64,000 nt of DNA from Kitasatospora sp. SUK 42 (GCF_015776785.2 NZ_LFMD02000002.1:282919-346918); one strand, 5' to 3'; counted from the stretch's first letter, positions 35,832 through 45,355 are shown. The notes: generated from the letters alone by a model not told the origin. Translations and numbers: made by a program.

Positions 35832-35859
35832 CCGGGCCGCTGAACGCCTGAAACGCCTG

Positions 35860-35893
35860 AAGGGGCGCCGGACGGGATCGTCCGGCGCCCCTT
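35860..35893. terminator. bidirectional terminator after pepN
   Basis: Perfect 15-bp stem AAGGGGCGCCGGACG / CGTCCGGCGCCCCTT with loop GGAT, then CGGGG. It lies between pepN and a convergent small gene. Confidence 0.87.
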
Positions 35894-35927
35894 CGGGGTC
35901 CTGCGCGTTCCTCGGTGGACGCGACCG

Positions 35928-36158
35928 TTACTTCTTGCCCTTGCCCTTGCCGTACGGCAGAGCGGCCAGCGCGCCGATGATCACGAACGCCACGATCGGG
36001 ATCACCACGTACAGGCCGATGGTCTGGCCGACGCTCAGGCCGGAACCCGGGTCGTCGCCATCGTCCCTGGTGAGGGCCATGGCGGGCGACGACAGCAGCA
36101 TCATCAGCGTGACCGTTGCGGAGACCGCGCCGGCTCGCAAAGCGTTCCTCTTGTCCAC
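35928..36158 (-). CDS. small secreted/membrane protein
   Basis: 76 residues. A cleavable-looking signal (DKRNALRAGAVSATVTLMML, Ala-rich site after SSPAMA) is followed by a short acidic linker (TRDDGDDPGSG). One membrane helix (VGQTIGLYVVIPIVAFVIIG) and a Lys/Gly-rich cytoplasmic end (GKGKGKK) complete it. Small and simple, but the codon pattern and architecture are those of a real gene; similar proteins occur near pepN and malQ in streptomycetes as far as I recall. Function unknown. Confidence 0.75.
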   Translation of the reverse strand: MDKRNALRAGAVSATVTLMMLLSSPAMALTRDDGDDPGSGLSVGQTIGLYVVIPIVAFVIIGALAALPYGKGKGKK

Positions 36159-36268
36159 GATTCCAACTTACCCGTCACTTATGGGGCGGCGCGCGTCGGG
36201 GTCGGGCTAGCGGGGTCGGGGCTTCCGGTTCGGGGGCCCGCGGGTCCGGCCAGGGCCTGCGCGCTCGG

Positions 36269-38398
36269 TCAGTGCGACGGGTTCCGGGGGCTCGGCGGGG
36301 CGAGGAGGTGGGCGAGGAGGCGGGCGGCGGGTGCGGTGGCGAGGCGCTCCAGGGTGACCGGATCACCGGCGCCGTCCGCGATCGGCAGGCGCCAGTTCGG
36401 GTACTGGTCCCAGGTGCCTGGCAGGTTCTGCGGGCGCGGATCGCCGACCAGGTCGGGCAGCCAGACGCCGACCAGCTCCGCCGGGGTCGCCCGCAGGAAG
36501 CGGTACAGCACCGGCATCGACAGCGGCTCCCCCGGGGTCAGCAGCCCGAGCCGGTCCAGCTCGGCCCGCCAGTCCGCCAGCTCCCCGGCCGCCTCCGCCT
36601 GCTCCTCCCCCAGCGGCCGGGCCAGCAGGCCCAGCCGGTGCCGCAGCTCGACGTGCTCGCCGGAGAGCCGGGCCGCGGTGCTCGGCAGGTCGTGGGTGGT
36701 GAGGGTGGCCAGGCAGTCGGGCCGCCAGCGCTCCGGGGGCAGGATGCCGCCGCCGGAGCGCCAGTCCCGCTCGAACCAGAGCACCGAGGTGCCGAGGACG
36801 CCGCGCTCGGCGAGCTCCTCCCGCACACCCGGCTCGACCGTGCCCAGGTCTTCGCCGATCACCGCCGTCCCGGCCCGGTGCGCCTCCAGGGCCAGCACGC
36901 CGAGCATCGCCTCCGCGTCGTAGCGCACGTACGCGCCCTCGGTCGGCGGGTGGCCGGCCGGCACCCACCAGAGCCGGAACAGGCCCATCACGTGGTCGAT
37001 GCGCAGGGCCCCCGCGTGCCTCGCCGCCGCCCGCAGCAGCTCCGCGTACGGGGCGTAGCCGGCGGCGGCCAGCGCGTCCGGGCGCCAGGGCGGCAGGCCC
37101 CAGTCCTGTCCGTGGGCGTTGAAGGCGTCCGGCGGGGCGCCGACCGAGATGCCGCCCGCCAGCACGTCCTGGAGTGCCCAGGCGTCGGCGCCGTCGGGGT
37201 GGGCGCCGACGGCCAGGTCGTGGATCAGGCCAACCGGCATGCCCGCCTCGCGGGCGCTGCGCTGGGCGTGGGCGAGCTGCCGGTCGACCTGCCAGGCGAG
37301 CCAGCGGTGGAACTCGACCCGGTCGGCGAGCTCCTTGGCGGCCTGCTCGATCTGCGGGCCGCTCGGGTGACGCAGGCCCTTCGGCCAGTGGTGCCAGTCG
37401 GCGCCGTGCACCTCGGCCAGGGCGTTCCAGAGCGCGTGGCGGCGCAGCCACTCGCCCTCGCGCCGCTGGTACGCCTCGTACTCGGCCTCGCCGCCCGGGC
37501 CGCGCGGGACCTCGTGCAGCAGCTCCAGGGCCTCGCGCTTGAGCCGCCAGACGGCGTCGCGGTCGATCAGCCCGTCGTGGCCGAGGACCTCGCCGCGCAG
37601 CCTCGCCGCCCGGCGGGTCAGCTCCTCGGCCTGGTCGCGCCGGTTGCCCTCCAGGTACGCGTACTCGGGGACGGCCTCGATCCGCAGGTGCACCGGGTCG
37701 GCGAAGCGGCGGGAGGAGGGCCGGTACGGGGACGGGTCGGAGGGGTCGGCGGGCAGCGCCTGGTGCAGCGGGTTGATCTGCACGAAGCCCGCGCCGAGAC
37801 CGGCGCCCGCCCACTGCGCGAGTTCGGCGAGGTCGCCGAGGTCGCCCATGCCCCAGGAGCGCTCGGACAGGACGGAGTACAGCTGGGCGAGGAACCCCCA
37901 GCTGCGGCCCGGGAGTTGCGGCAGCTTCCGCGGCGCGACGATGAGAACCGCCTGGGCCTTTCCCGCGCTGGTGTCCGCCCTGAGGGTGTGCCTCCCGAGC
38001 GGCAGGTCGGCGGGCAGCCAGTGCGAGTGCCCGCACGGCAGCTCCCAGCTCCCCCCGCCCTCCAGCTCCACGTGCAGCCGGGCGTCGGCCGGCACGTCCA
38101 GCGCGGTGCGCCGCCCCTGACGGACCACCACGCAGGGCGGCAGCAACCGCGCCCGCTGCTCGGCCCGGTGCCGCTCCAGCGCCTCCCGCACCTGCTCCGG
38201 CGTTCCCGCCACCACCCCGAGTGCCGCCAGCACCGCGACCAGCGTCCGCGCCCCCACCGCCTGCCCGCCCGGCCCCGGATGCCGGGTGTCCACCCCGCAC
38301 GCCTGCGCCAGCGCCACCAGTTCGGCGGGTGGCGGCGGCGCGTCCTGCACCGGGACCTGCATTCCGTCGGCTCCGTCACTGTCGTGGTAAGCGGCCAC
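36269..38398 (-). CDS. malQ: 4-alpha-glucanotransferase MalQ (GH77)
   Basis: 709 residues. Amylomaltase transferring glucan segments between maltodextrins, part of glycogen/maltose metabolism. After an N-terminal extension of about 190 residues typical of the longer actinobacterial form, the barrel shows WGFLAQLYSVLSERSWGMGDLGDL. Then come the nucleophile region ALRIDHVMGLFRLWWVP, the acid/base region VIGEDLGTVEPGVRE and the third Asp in TLTTHDLPSTAARL. The start (ATG at 38398) is the first in frame. Confidence 0.94.
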   Translation of the reverse strand: MAAYHDSDGADGMQVPVQDAPPPPAELVALAQACGVDTRHPGPGGQAVGARTLVAVLAALGVVAGTPEQVREALERHRAEQRARLLPPCVVVRQGRRTALDVPADARLHVELEGGGSWELPCGHSHWLPADLPLGRHTLRADTSAGKAQAVLIVAPRKLPQLPGRSWGFLAQLYSVLSERSWGMGDLGDLAELAQWAGAGLGAGFVQINPLHQALPADPSDPSPYRPSSRRFADPVHLRIEAVPEYAYLEGNRRDQAEELTRRAARLRGEVLGHDGLIDRDAVWRLKREALELLHEVPRGPGGEAEYEAYQRREGEWLRRHALWNALAEVHGADWHHWPKGLRHPSGPQIEQAAKELADRVEFHRWLAWQVDRQLAHAQRSAREAGMPVGLIHDLAVGAHPDGADAWALQDVLAGGISVGAPPDAFNAHGQDWGLPPWRPDALAAAGYAPYAELLRAAARHAGALRIDHVMGLFRLWWVPAGHPPTEGAYVRYDAEAMLGVLALEAHRAGTAVIGEDLGTVEPGVREELAERGVLGTSVLWFERDWRSGGGILPPERWRPDCLATLTTHDLPSTAARLSGEHVELRHRLGLLARPLGEEQAEAAGELADWRAELDRLGLLTPGEPLSMPVLYRFLRATPAELVGVWLPDLVGDPRPQNLPGTWDQYPNWRLPIADGAGDPVTLERLATAPAARLLAHLLAPPSPRNPSH

Positions 38399-38517
38399 TC
38401 GCGGCTCCTGCGCTGTCTCGGCGACGCCCGGTCAAGGCTCCCCAAGTCCTACCCGCGTGACGACCCGATGACGCTGCGCGACACGGGGGCGCACGGCCCG
38501 CCGCGGCCGCGCGCCGC

Positions 38518-38674
38518 GTACCTCTGCCTCGACCTGCCGGGGTTGGCGGGCGACCAACGGTGCCCGGCTCCAGCTGTGGGACTGCGGCTACGGGGCGAAC
38601 CAGCAGTGGAGCGTCCCGATGCTGCGGACGGCAGTGCCGCCTGCGCCGCCGCGTACCTGACATCCATGTCCTGA
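38518..38674 (+). pseudogene. remnant of a ricin-type (beta-trefoil) lectin domain gene
   Basis: Reading in one frame gives YLCLDLPG. After a +1 shift at about 38552 the DNA encodes NGARLQLWDCGYGANQQWSVP, which is an unmistakable QxW repeat of a CBM13 lectin domain. Another shift brings ADGSAACAAAYLTSMS and a TGA at 38672. The rest of the gene is absent and no start is present. A strong terminator follows 12 bases later, as expected for a true 3' end. Confidence 0.7.
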
Positions 38675-38685
38675 GCTGCGCTCCT

Positions 38686-38717
38686 GGGCCCGTCCCGCCG
38701 GTCGGCGGGGCGGGCCC
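38686..38717 (+). terminator. hairpin terminator behind the lectin remnant
   Basis: GGGCCCGTCCCGCCG pairs with CGGCGGGGCGGGCCC (one G-T pair) with a two-base gap. Confidence 0.7.
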
Positions 38718-38852
38718 GACGCGTTGGACACGCCCGGGGAAGGAGGGGATGAATCGGGGCAAAGTCGGCATAGCCGTCGGCGACGTTGACACCGGGTTGG
38801 GGAGCTGGTGGGGTTGCGAGCGATGTGGTCCAGGCCTGGCGAGGAGGCTCCT

Positions 38853-41800
38853 GTGCAAGCCCGAGTGTCCGTTGTGGCCGGGCGGCGGCTGCGGCAGCAG
38901 TTGGAGCAGAGTCCGGCGCTGCGCGAGGTGCTCCACCATCCGGCGGCGCTGGCGGCACGGCGGGCCACGGCGCGGACCTGCCGTCAGCTGGCGCCGAGGA
39001 CGGCGGACCGGCTGATCGCCGATCTGAAGGGGACGGAGCCGCTGCTGGCCGAGGTCAGGGCGGGGCGTGCGGCCGGGCGGCCGGGGCGGCGGGCGCTGCA
39101 GATCGCGGCCGGGGTCGCCACCGCCGCGGTGGTCGGCGGGCTGCTGGGCGGGCCGCTGCCCTCGGCGGCGTACGCGGCGGTGCCCGGACCGGACGTGGTG
39201 AGTACCGCGTCGCAGACGCCGCTGGGCAGCATGACGAACCCTCAGGTGTTCCCGCACCCGCAGCAGCAGACCGTGGCGGGCAAGCCGGTCGCGGTGCCGG
39301 CCGCCGTGGCGCTGGTGACCGCGCCCAAGGCCGACCGCGGCGCGGTGGACGCCGTCCACGAGGTGCTCGGCATCGCCGGGGCCACCGCCGTCACCCCGCA
39401 GGCCGACGGCGGGACGCCGGCCGCCGGCTCGCTGGTGGTGTACGTCGGCGGGCCCTCCGAGGGCTCCGGGGACGAGACCGACCGTACGCTGCGTCAGCTC
39501 ACCGTCGCGGCCGGCGGCAAGGAGGGCTCCGCGCCCTCGACCGCGGACCTGCCGCCCGGCGGCTACGTGCTGTCGGCCGGTCAGCTGCCCGCCCAGGGCG
39601 GCGGGACGTACGGCGCGGTGGTGCTGGCGGGCGCGGACGCGGCCGGCACCTTCTACGCCGCGCAGAGCCTGCGCCAACTGCTCGCCGCCGTACCGGCCGG
39701 GCAGGGCCAGGGGCCGGGCGCGGCCGGGCTCGGCCTGCCCGGGATCACACTGCGGGACTGGCCGAGCGGCGCGCCGGTGCGCGGCACCGCGGAGGCGTTC
39801 TACGGCACCCCGTGGACGGCGCAGCAGCGGCTCGACCAGGTGGACTTCCTGGGCCGCTCCAAGCAGAACTTCTACCTCTACGCCCCCGGTGACGACCCGT
39901 TCCGGCTCTCCCGCTGGCGCGACGCCTACCCCGCCGCCCAGCAGTCGGAGCTGCGTGAGCTCGGCGACCGGGCCCGGCTGAACCACGTGACCCTCGGCTA
40001 CGCGATCGACCCGGGGCAGTCGCTCTGCTTCAGCTCCGGCAAGGACGTGGACGCGCTGGTCGCCAAGCTGGACGGGCTGCGCAAGCTCGGCTTCACCGCC
40101 TTCCAGTTGCAGTTCCTGGACGTCAGCTACGACGAGTGGCACTGCGGCGGCGACCGCGACAAGTACGGCACCGGGCCCGCCGCGGCCGCCAAGGCGCAGG
40201 CCGAGCTGGTCCGCAAGGTGCAGGACCGGCTGATCGCGAAGAACCCGGGCCTGGCGCCGCTGTCCGTCGTACCCACCGAGTACCACCAGCAGGGCTCGAC
40301 CCCGTACCGCAAGGCGCTGGCCGGAGCGCTGCCGGACGGCGTGCAGGTGGCCTGGAGCGGGGTCGGGGTGATCCCGGAGAAGATCACCGGCGCCCAGGCC
40401 TCGGACACCGCCGGCCTGTACGGGCACCCGCTGGTCACCATGGACAACTACCCGGTCAACGACGCCAGCCCGGACCGGCTCTTCCTCGGCGCCTACACCG
40501 GCCGCGACCCGGAGGTGGCCACCCGCTCGGCGGTGCTGCTGACCGGCGCCATGCAGCAGCCGGTGGCCTCCCGGGTGGCGCTCGCCACGGCCGGCGACTT
40601 CGCCTGGAACCCGGCCGGGTACAAGCCCGACGAGTCCTGGCAGGCCGCGGTGCGCACGCTGGCCGGGCCGACCGGCGCCGCCGCCACGCCCGCCGGATCG
40701 GCGCTGGCCGCCGTCACCGCGCTGGCGGGCAACAGCACCTCCTCGCCGCTGTCCAAGCAGGAGTCCGGTTACCTGACGCCGCTGCTGGACCAGTTCTGGG
40801 CCACCGCCGAGCCCACCTCCGGCGCCGCCCCCGACCTCAACCGGCTGATAGCGGCGGCGGCCCCGCTGCGCGACGCCTTCGCCGCGATGGCGGGCGCCCA
40901 GCAGACCCTGGCCGGCACCCAGGCGACCGCCCCGCTCGCGGCCGAGGCCGCACCCTGGCTCTCGCCGCTGCGCGACTACGGGCTGGCCGGGCAGGCCGCG
41001 CTCGACATGCTGCTGGCCCAGCACGGCGGTGACGGCGCGGCGGCGTGGAAGGCCCGGGTGCAGCTCAACCGGCTGCGCACCCAGCTGGCGGGCGCCCCGG
41101 CCACGGTCGGCGCGGGCGTGCTCGGCCCGTTCCTGGACCGCTCCGTGCGCGCCGCCGACAACTGGGCCGGCGTGGTCAGCGGCGGGGTCACCCCGACCAC
41201 CACCATGGGCACCGCGCACGACCACCTGCCCGCGCTGATGACCGACGGCCAGGCCGACACCTTCTACTGGAGCTCCGCTCCCCCGCAGCCCGGCGACTCG
41301 GTCGGCGTGGACCTCGGGGCGGGGCGGCCGATCAGCAGCGTCACCGTGCTGATGGGCGGCTGGGGCGACGGCCCGGACGCGCGGACCGCCGTCGACGACT
41401 ACATCCGCGACGGCGTGCTGGAGTACAGCACCGGCGAGGGCGGCTGGAAGCAGCTCGCCGTGGTGAAGAACCAGAAGACGGTCGGCGCCCAGCTGCCGCC
41501 CGGCACCGTGGTGCGGGCGGTGCGGCTGCGGGCCACCGCCGCGCAGAAGACCGCCGTCGCGGTGCGGGAGTTCACCGTCACCGCCCCGGACGAGGCCCCG
41601 GCCACCGTCACCGGCGGGCCCGACGCGCTGCCCGGCTCCTCCCCCGCGGCCGTGCTGGACGGCAACCCGGACACCGCCTACCGCGCCGCCAAGCCGCCGA
41701 CCGCCCTGGACCAGCCGCTCGTCGTCGAGCTCGGCGCCGCCCGTCCGCTGGACCGGCTGACCGTCCTGACCGACCCGAACGTGCACGCCACCGCCACCGT

Positions 41801-42839
41801 CGCGGTGCGCCGCGCGGGCGGCACCTGGACGGACATCGGCACCGTGCAGCCCGGCTACAACGAGCTGCCGGCCGGCGGACAGCCCGCCGACGCCTTCCGG
41901 CTGACCTGGAAGCCGGGCGGCGACCCGCCGGTGGTCAACCAGGTGATCCCCTGGTACGCGGACGCCCCGGCGGCCCGGCTCACCCTCGCCGACCCGACCC
42001 TGGACGTCGTCACCGGCGCCTCCGCGCCCACCCAGACCCGGGGCACCGTCGAGGCCGGCCGTCCGGAGGGCACCACCGGTGAGCTGCGCGCCGAGGTGCC
42101 GGCCGCCGCCAAGGGCCTGACCGTGACCCCGACCGGCCCGGTGTCCGTGCCGCGCGGCGGCCGGGTGGGCGTGCCGCTGCAGGTCAGCGCCGCGCCGGGG
42201 ACGCCGTCCGGGACGTACCGGGTGCCGGTGTCCTTCGTGGCCGGTGCCACCACCGTGCAGCAGGTGCTGCAGGTGCACGTGGTACCGCCGACCGGCGGAC
42301 CGGACCTGGCGCTCGGCTCCCGGGCCACCTCCTCGGGCGACGAGACGGCGGACTTCCCGGCCTCGGCGGTCTCCGACGGGAACCCGAAGACCCGCTGGTC
42401 CTCGCCGGCCAAGGACGACGCCTGGGTGCAGCTGGAACTGCCGCAGACCGCCCACCTGGGCTCGGCCGTGCTGCACTGGCAGGCCGCGTACGCCGCCTCG
42501 TACAAGATCCAGGTCTCGGCGGACGGGACCAGCTGGACGGACGCGGCGACGGTCGACAACGGCAAGGGCGGGGACGAGACGGTGCGCTTCGACGCGCCGG
42601 GCGTACGGTTCGTCCGGATGCAGGGCGTGGCGCGGGCGACCAAGTACGGCTACTCGCTGTGGGGCGTCGAACTGTACGCCGTCACCGATCCGGCCGCACC
42701 GCCGCAGCCGCCGACCACCCCCACCACCCCCACCACCCCCACCACCCCGACCACCCCGGCCAACCCGACCGCCCCGCCGGCCCAGCCGGCCCAGCCGGGC
42801 ACGCCCGCGTCACCGCCGGCGACTCCGCAGAAGCCGTAG
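38853..42839 (+). CDS. secreted GH84-type beta-N-acetylglucosaminidase with CBM-like domains
   Basis: 1328 residues from the GTG at 38853 (GAGGAGG five bases upstream). A basic N-terminal region of about 75 residues precedes the hydrophobic secretion segment (ALQIAAGVATAAVVGGLLGG, then SAAYAAV), unusually far in. Next come a GH84 N-domain (SLVVYVGGPSEGSG...YVLSAGQ...GTFYAAQSLRQLL) and the barrel: RGTAEAFYGTPWTAQQRLD, NFYLYAPGDDPF, FQLQFLDVSYDEWHC (D427-E428 where the family usually has two Asp) and YPVND. Discoidin-like domains follow near 790-900 and 1170-1290, then a Pro/Thr tail (TTPTTPTTP). It likely acts outside the cell on GlcNAc-containing glycans, which fits the neighbouring csn genes only loosely. 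Confidence 0.88.
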   Translation: MQARVSVVAGRRLRQQLEQSPALREVLHHPAALAARRATARTCRQLAPRTADRLIADLKGTEPLLAEVRAGRAAGRPGRRALQIAAGVATAAVVGGLLGGPLPSAAYAAVPGPDVVSTASQTPLGSMTNPQVFPHPQQQTVAGKPVAVPAAVALVTAPKADRGAVDAVHEVLGIAGATAVTPQADGGTPAAGSLVVYVGGPSEGSGDETDRTLRQLTVAAGGKEGSAPSTADLPPGGYVLSAGQLPAQGGGTYGAVVLAGADAAGTFYAAQSLRQLLAAVPAGQGQGPGAAGLGLPGITLRDWPSGAPVRGTAEAFYGTPWTAQQRLDQVDFLGRSKQNFYLYAPGDDPFRLSRWRDAYPAAQQSELRELGDRARLNHVTLGYAIDPGQSLCFSSGKDVDALVAKLDGLRKLGFTAFQLQFLDVSYDEWHCGGDRDKYGTGPAAAAKAQAELVRKVQDRLIAKNPGLAPLSVVPTEYHQQGSTPYRKALAGALPDGVQVAWSGVGVIPEKITGAQASDTAGLYGHPLVTMDNYPVNDASPDRLFLGAYTGRDPEVATRSAVLLTGAMQQPVASRVALATAGDFAWNPAGYKPDESWQAAVRTLAGPTGAAATPAGSALAAVTALAGNSTSSPLSKQESGYLTPLLDQFWATAEPTSGAAPDLNRLIAAAAPLRDAFAAMAGAQQTLAGTQATAPLAAEAAPWLSPLRDYGLAGQAALDMLLAQHGGDGAAAWKARVQLNRLRTQLAGAPATVGAGVLGPFLDRSVRAADNWAGVVSGGVTPTTTMGTAHDHLPALMTDGQADTFYWSSAPPQPGDSVGVDLGAGRPISSVTVLMGGWGDGPDARTAVDDYIRDGVLEYSTGEGGWKQLAVVKNQKTVGAQLPPGTVVRAVRLRATAAQKTAVAVREFTVTAPDEAPATVTGGPDALPGSSPAAVLDGNPDTAYRAAKPPTALDQPLVVELGAARPLDRLTVLTDPNVHATATVAVRRAGGTWTDIGTVQPGYNELPAGGQPADAFRLTWKPGGDPPVVNQVIPWYADAPAARLTLADPTLDVVTGASAPTQTRGTVEAGRPEGTTGELRAEVPAAAKGLTVTPTGPVSVPRGGRVGVPLQVSAAPGTPSGTYRVPVSFVAGATTVQQVLQVHVVPPTGGPDLALGSRATSSGDETADFPASAVSDGNPKTRWSSPAKDDAWVQLELPQTAHLGSAVLHWQAAYAASYKIQVSADGTSWTDAATVDNGKGGDETVRFDAPGVRFVRMQGVARATKYGYSLWGVELYAVTDPAAPPQPPTTPTTPTTPTTPTTPANPTAPPAQPAQPGTPASPPATPQKP

Positions 42840-42882
42840 GGCCCCGTAGGGCCCCGTAGGGCCCCGAAGGGCAGAACGCGGC

Positions 42883-42921
42883 GGGCCGCCGTTCCCCCCG
42901 GTTCGGGGGGCGCGGCGGCCC
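42883..42921. terminator. hairpin terminator, preceded by 10-bp repeats
   Basis: GGGCCGCCG / CGGCGGCCC enclosing a second stem CCCCCC/GGGGGG. Between the GH84 stop and this hairpin GGCCCCGTAG occurs in tandem (42839-42868, three copies, the last altered to GAAG). It serves the convergent GH84 and HNH genes. Confidence 0.75.
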
Positions 42922-42970
42922 ATGAGGCGCGTACCGACGTTATGACGGGCGGGCCCTTGTGGAGCTTCGG

Positions 42971-43615
42971 TCAGGCGGAGAGCGGTTCGGGCTGCTCGCC
43001 GCGGCGGACGGGGGCGGGGTGGGCGCCGTGCGCCCGGCCGATCGGGACGGAGTGGTTCGGCTCGGTATGGTCGTGGTGCTCGTACTCGCCCCACTGTGGG
43101 GCGCGCAACTGGTCCCCGCCGCCGTACGGCTCCAGGTAGGGCCGCCAGCGCGGGTCCTTGATCCCGGTGCCGATGATCCGCCAGGCGAGTCCGCTGGGCG
43201 GTGCGGGCGGGCGCTTCATCCGCCAGCCGAGTTCGGTGAGGTGGCGGTCGGCCTTGGTGTGGTTGCAGCGGCGGCAGGCCGCCACCACGTTGTCCCACCG
43301 GTGCTGGCCCCCGCGGCTGCGCGGGATGACGTGGTCGACGCTGGTGGCGGCGGCCCCGCAGTAGACGCAGCGGCCGTGGTCGCGGGCGAACAGGGCCCGG
43401 CGGGTGAGCGGGACGGGCCCGCAGAACGGGACCCGGACGAAGCGGGTCAGGCGGACGACGGACGGCGCCGGAAGGGCGCTGGTGGCGCTGTGCAGAGTGA
43501 CTCCCGAGTCCTCCAGGCTGACCGCCTTGTGGTTGAGGACCAGGATGAGTGCGCGGCGCATCGATACGACGCCGAGTGGCTCGTAGGACGCGTTGAGGAC
43601 CAGGACATGCGGCAC
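42971..43615 (-). CDS. HNH endonuclease
   Basis: 214 residues from the GTG at 43615, six bases after AAGGAGG. An N-terminal domain VLVLNASYEPLGVVSMRRALIL is followed by a zinc-bound HNH site: CVYCG, then SVDHVIPRSRGGQHRWDNVVAACRRCNHTKAD, with catalytic His/Asn. The C-terminus is rich in His and Pro. This family is a conserved chromosomal one in actinobacteria, not part of an obvious restriction or mobile element. Its substrate is unknown. Confidence 0.92.
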   Translation of the reverse strand: MPHVLVLNASYEPLGVVSMRRALILVLNHKAVSLEDSGVTLHSATSALPAPSVVRLTRFVRVPFCGPVPLTRRALFARDHGRCVYCGAAATSVDHVIPRSRGGQHRWDNVVAACRRCNHTKADRHLTELGWRMKRPPAPPSGLAWRIIGTGIKDPRWRPYLEPYGGGDQLRAPQWGEYEHHDHTEPNHSVPIGRAHGAHPAPVRRGEQPEPLSA

Positions 43616-44063
43616 GGATGCCTCCTTGGACGCCTGCGGCGCGTGGCTCGCGCCGGGACGAGCGGTTGGATCGCGCAACGAGTACGCGATCTCCCCCAGT
43701 GTCGCCTTACGCCTTTGTACGGCGCCACCACTCCTGTGTAACGGACCCGGGGTGAACTCCGGGTGTGGTCTCCGTCATACCCGGTATGCCCTGGGGGCGG
43801 TCGGGTTGCACCCGGGCGCCTCCGGGGCGCGGCGCGGTGGCCCTCCCGGGGGACGGATCGGCCGGTCGGAGCACTGTCCGGCGGCCGTCCGGAGCAGTGC
43901 ACGGGGGGAGCGCACCGGGGCGTTGACGGGGCGTAAGAGGAGTCGTGTACGCCCTTCGGCGTGTCCATGCGGGTGCGCGGTGCCGGTTAGGCTATGGCGC
44001 ACGGTCCGCGGGCCGCTTGCGGCGGCGCGGGCCCGTCACGCCCCCTGCAAGGAAGGTCCGCAC
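43616..44063. other. 448-bp divergent intergenic region (HNH / MscS)
   Basis: No gene is supported; frames through it lack ribosome sites and continue into neighbours. TAGGCT at 43988-43993 is a plausible -10 for the MscS gene, with a leader of about 64 bases. No matching -35 or clear HNH promoter was identified. Confidence 0.5.
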
Positions 44064-45221
44064 GTGTTCCGCTCCGGCGCCACCGGCATCGCCGACGCGT
44101 CCTCGACGCTCTCCACCCCGACGCCGGCCCCCTCGCCCACCGCGCCGGAACTGCCGCAGCTGGACCTGCGCATCCCCACCAGCGCGCAGGAGGTCACCGA
44201 CACCACCAGGCAGGCGGCCAGCTGGTTCGACTCGCACTGGCAGAGCTGGCTGGAGAGCGGTCTGCGGATCGTCCTCATCGTGTTGCTGTCGCTGGTGCTG
44301 CGGGCCGTGGTGCGCAAGCTGATCACCCAGCTGATCGGGCGGATGGCGCGCAGCCACGAGCACCAGGAGGAGAGCCGGCTGGGCGGGCTGCTGGCCAACA
44401 CCGGGGTGGTGAACACGGAGCGGCGCCAGCAGCGCTCGGAGGCGATCGGCTCGGTGCTGCGCAGCGTGGCCTCCTTCACCATCCTGGGCACGGCGGCGCT
44501 GATGGTGCTCTCCGCGCTCGGGGTGAACCTGGCGCCGCTGCTGGCCAGTGCCGGTGTGGCCGGTGTGGCGATCGGTTTCGGCGCCCGCAACCTGGTGACG
44601 GACTTCCTGTCCGGGGTCTTCATGATCATGGAGGACCAGTACGGCGTCGGCGACGAGATCGACACCGGGGTGGCCACCGGCACGGTGCTGGAGGTCGGGC
44701 TGCGGGTGACCAAGCTGCGCGGCTCGAACGGCGAGATCTGGTACATCCGCAACGGCGAGGTGAAGCGGATCGCCAACATGAGCCAGGGCTGGGCGACGGC
44801 CTCGGTGGACGTGCAGGTCGGGTACAAGGAGAACCTGCAGCGGGTCGAGGACCTGATCCTGGAGACGGCCGAGGGGATGGCCAAGGAGGCGCCGTACGAC
44901 GAGCTGGTCTGGGCGCCGGTGTCGATCCTGGGCGTGGAGTCGGTGGCGGCGGACTCGGTGATGGTCCGGGTCGAGGCCCGGACGGCGCCGGGCAAGGCTC
45001 CGGCGGTCTCCCGGGCGCTGCGGCAGCGGCTGAAGGCGGCCTTCGACCTGGCCGGGATCAAGGTCAAGGAGGAGGCCCCGGCGGTGGGCACCGGAGTGGC
45101 GATCGCCTCTATGGCGGAGCCGTCGCCGCCGTCGGCCCTGTCCGACCCGACCTCGCCGCGCTTCCGCGCGACGGAGCCGATCCCGGCGCCCCGACCGGCG
45201 GACGACCCGACGAAGCCGTAG
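44064..45221 (+). CDS. MscS-family mechanosensitive channel
   Basis: 385 residues, GTG after AAGGAAGG. A short Ser/Pro/Thr-rich N-terminus is followed by a helix WFDSHWQSWLESGLRIVLIV and a second membrane segment (about 137-155). The pore helix is APLLASAGVAGVAIGFGARNLVTDFLSG, with the Gly/Ala packing typical of MscS TM3. The beta-domain carries DQYGVGDEID and the C-terminal alpha/beta domain VDVQVGYKENLQRVEDLI. It forms a homoheptameric pressure-relief channel in the inner membrane. A disordered Pro/Ser tail ends it. Confidence 0.93.
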   Translation: MFRSGATGIADASSTLSTPTPAPSPTAPELPQLDLRIPTSAQEVTDTTRQAASWFDSHWQSWLESGLRIVLIVLLSLVLRAVVRKLITQLIGRMARSHEHQEESRLGGLLANTGVVNTERRQQRSEAIGSVLRSVASFTILGTAALMVLSALGVNLAPLLASAGVAGVAIGFGARNLVTDFLSGVFMIMEDQYGVGDEIDTGVATGTVLEVGLRVTKLRGSNGEIWYIRNGEVKRIANMSQGWATASVDVQVGYKENLQRVEDLILETAEGMAKEAPYDELVWAPVSILGVESVAADSVMVRVEARTAPGKAPAVSRALRQRLKAAFDLAGIKVKEEAPAVGTGVAIASMAEPSPPSALSDPTSPRFRATEPIPAPRPADDPTKP

Positions 45222-45277
45222 CGCTTCGGCGGATCGGCGCCTGCGAACCACCGCGAAGAGGACCTCAAAAAGGACGA

Positions 45278-45311
45278 AAGCCCCGCTCCCGCCACGGCGG
45301 GGGCGGGGCTT
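45278..45311 (+). terminator. hairpin terminator after the MscS gene
   Basis: AAGCCCCGC-T-CCCGCC pairs with GGCGGG-G-GCGGGGCTT around CAC, followed by CGTG. Confidence 0.8.
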
Positions 45312-45355
45312 CGTGCTGTCCGGTAACGCTTCGGCATCCTCCGCTCCGCCGACCA

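Larger units (their letters stand above)
38399..38852. other. 454-bp region between malQ and the GH84 gene
   Basis: It holds the promoter region of malQ, a frameshifted lectin remnant (38518-38674), its terminator (38686-38717) and the leader of the GH84 gene with TTGACA at 38786. The -10 expected 17-18 bp after TTGACA is poor (TGGGGT). Confidence 0.6.

Noticed and set aside
42971..43615. HNH gene as a restriction or homing element
   Set aside because: No methyltransferase, intron or intein context; looks like the conserved chromosomal actinobacterial HNH family.
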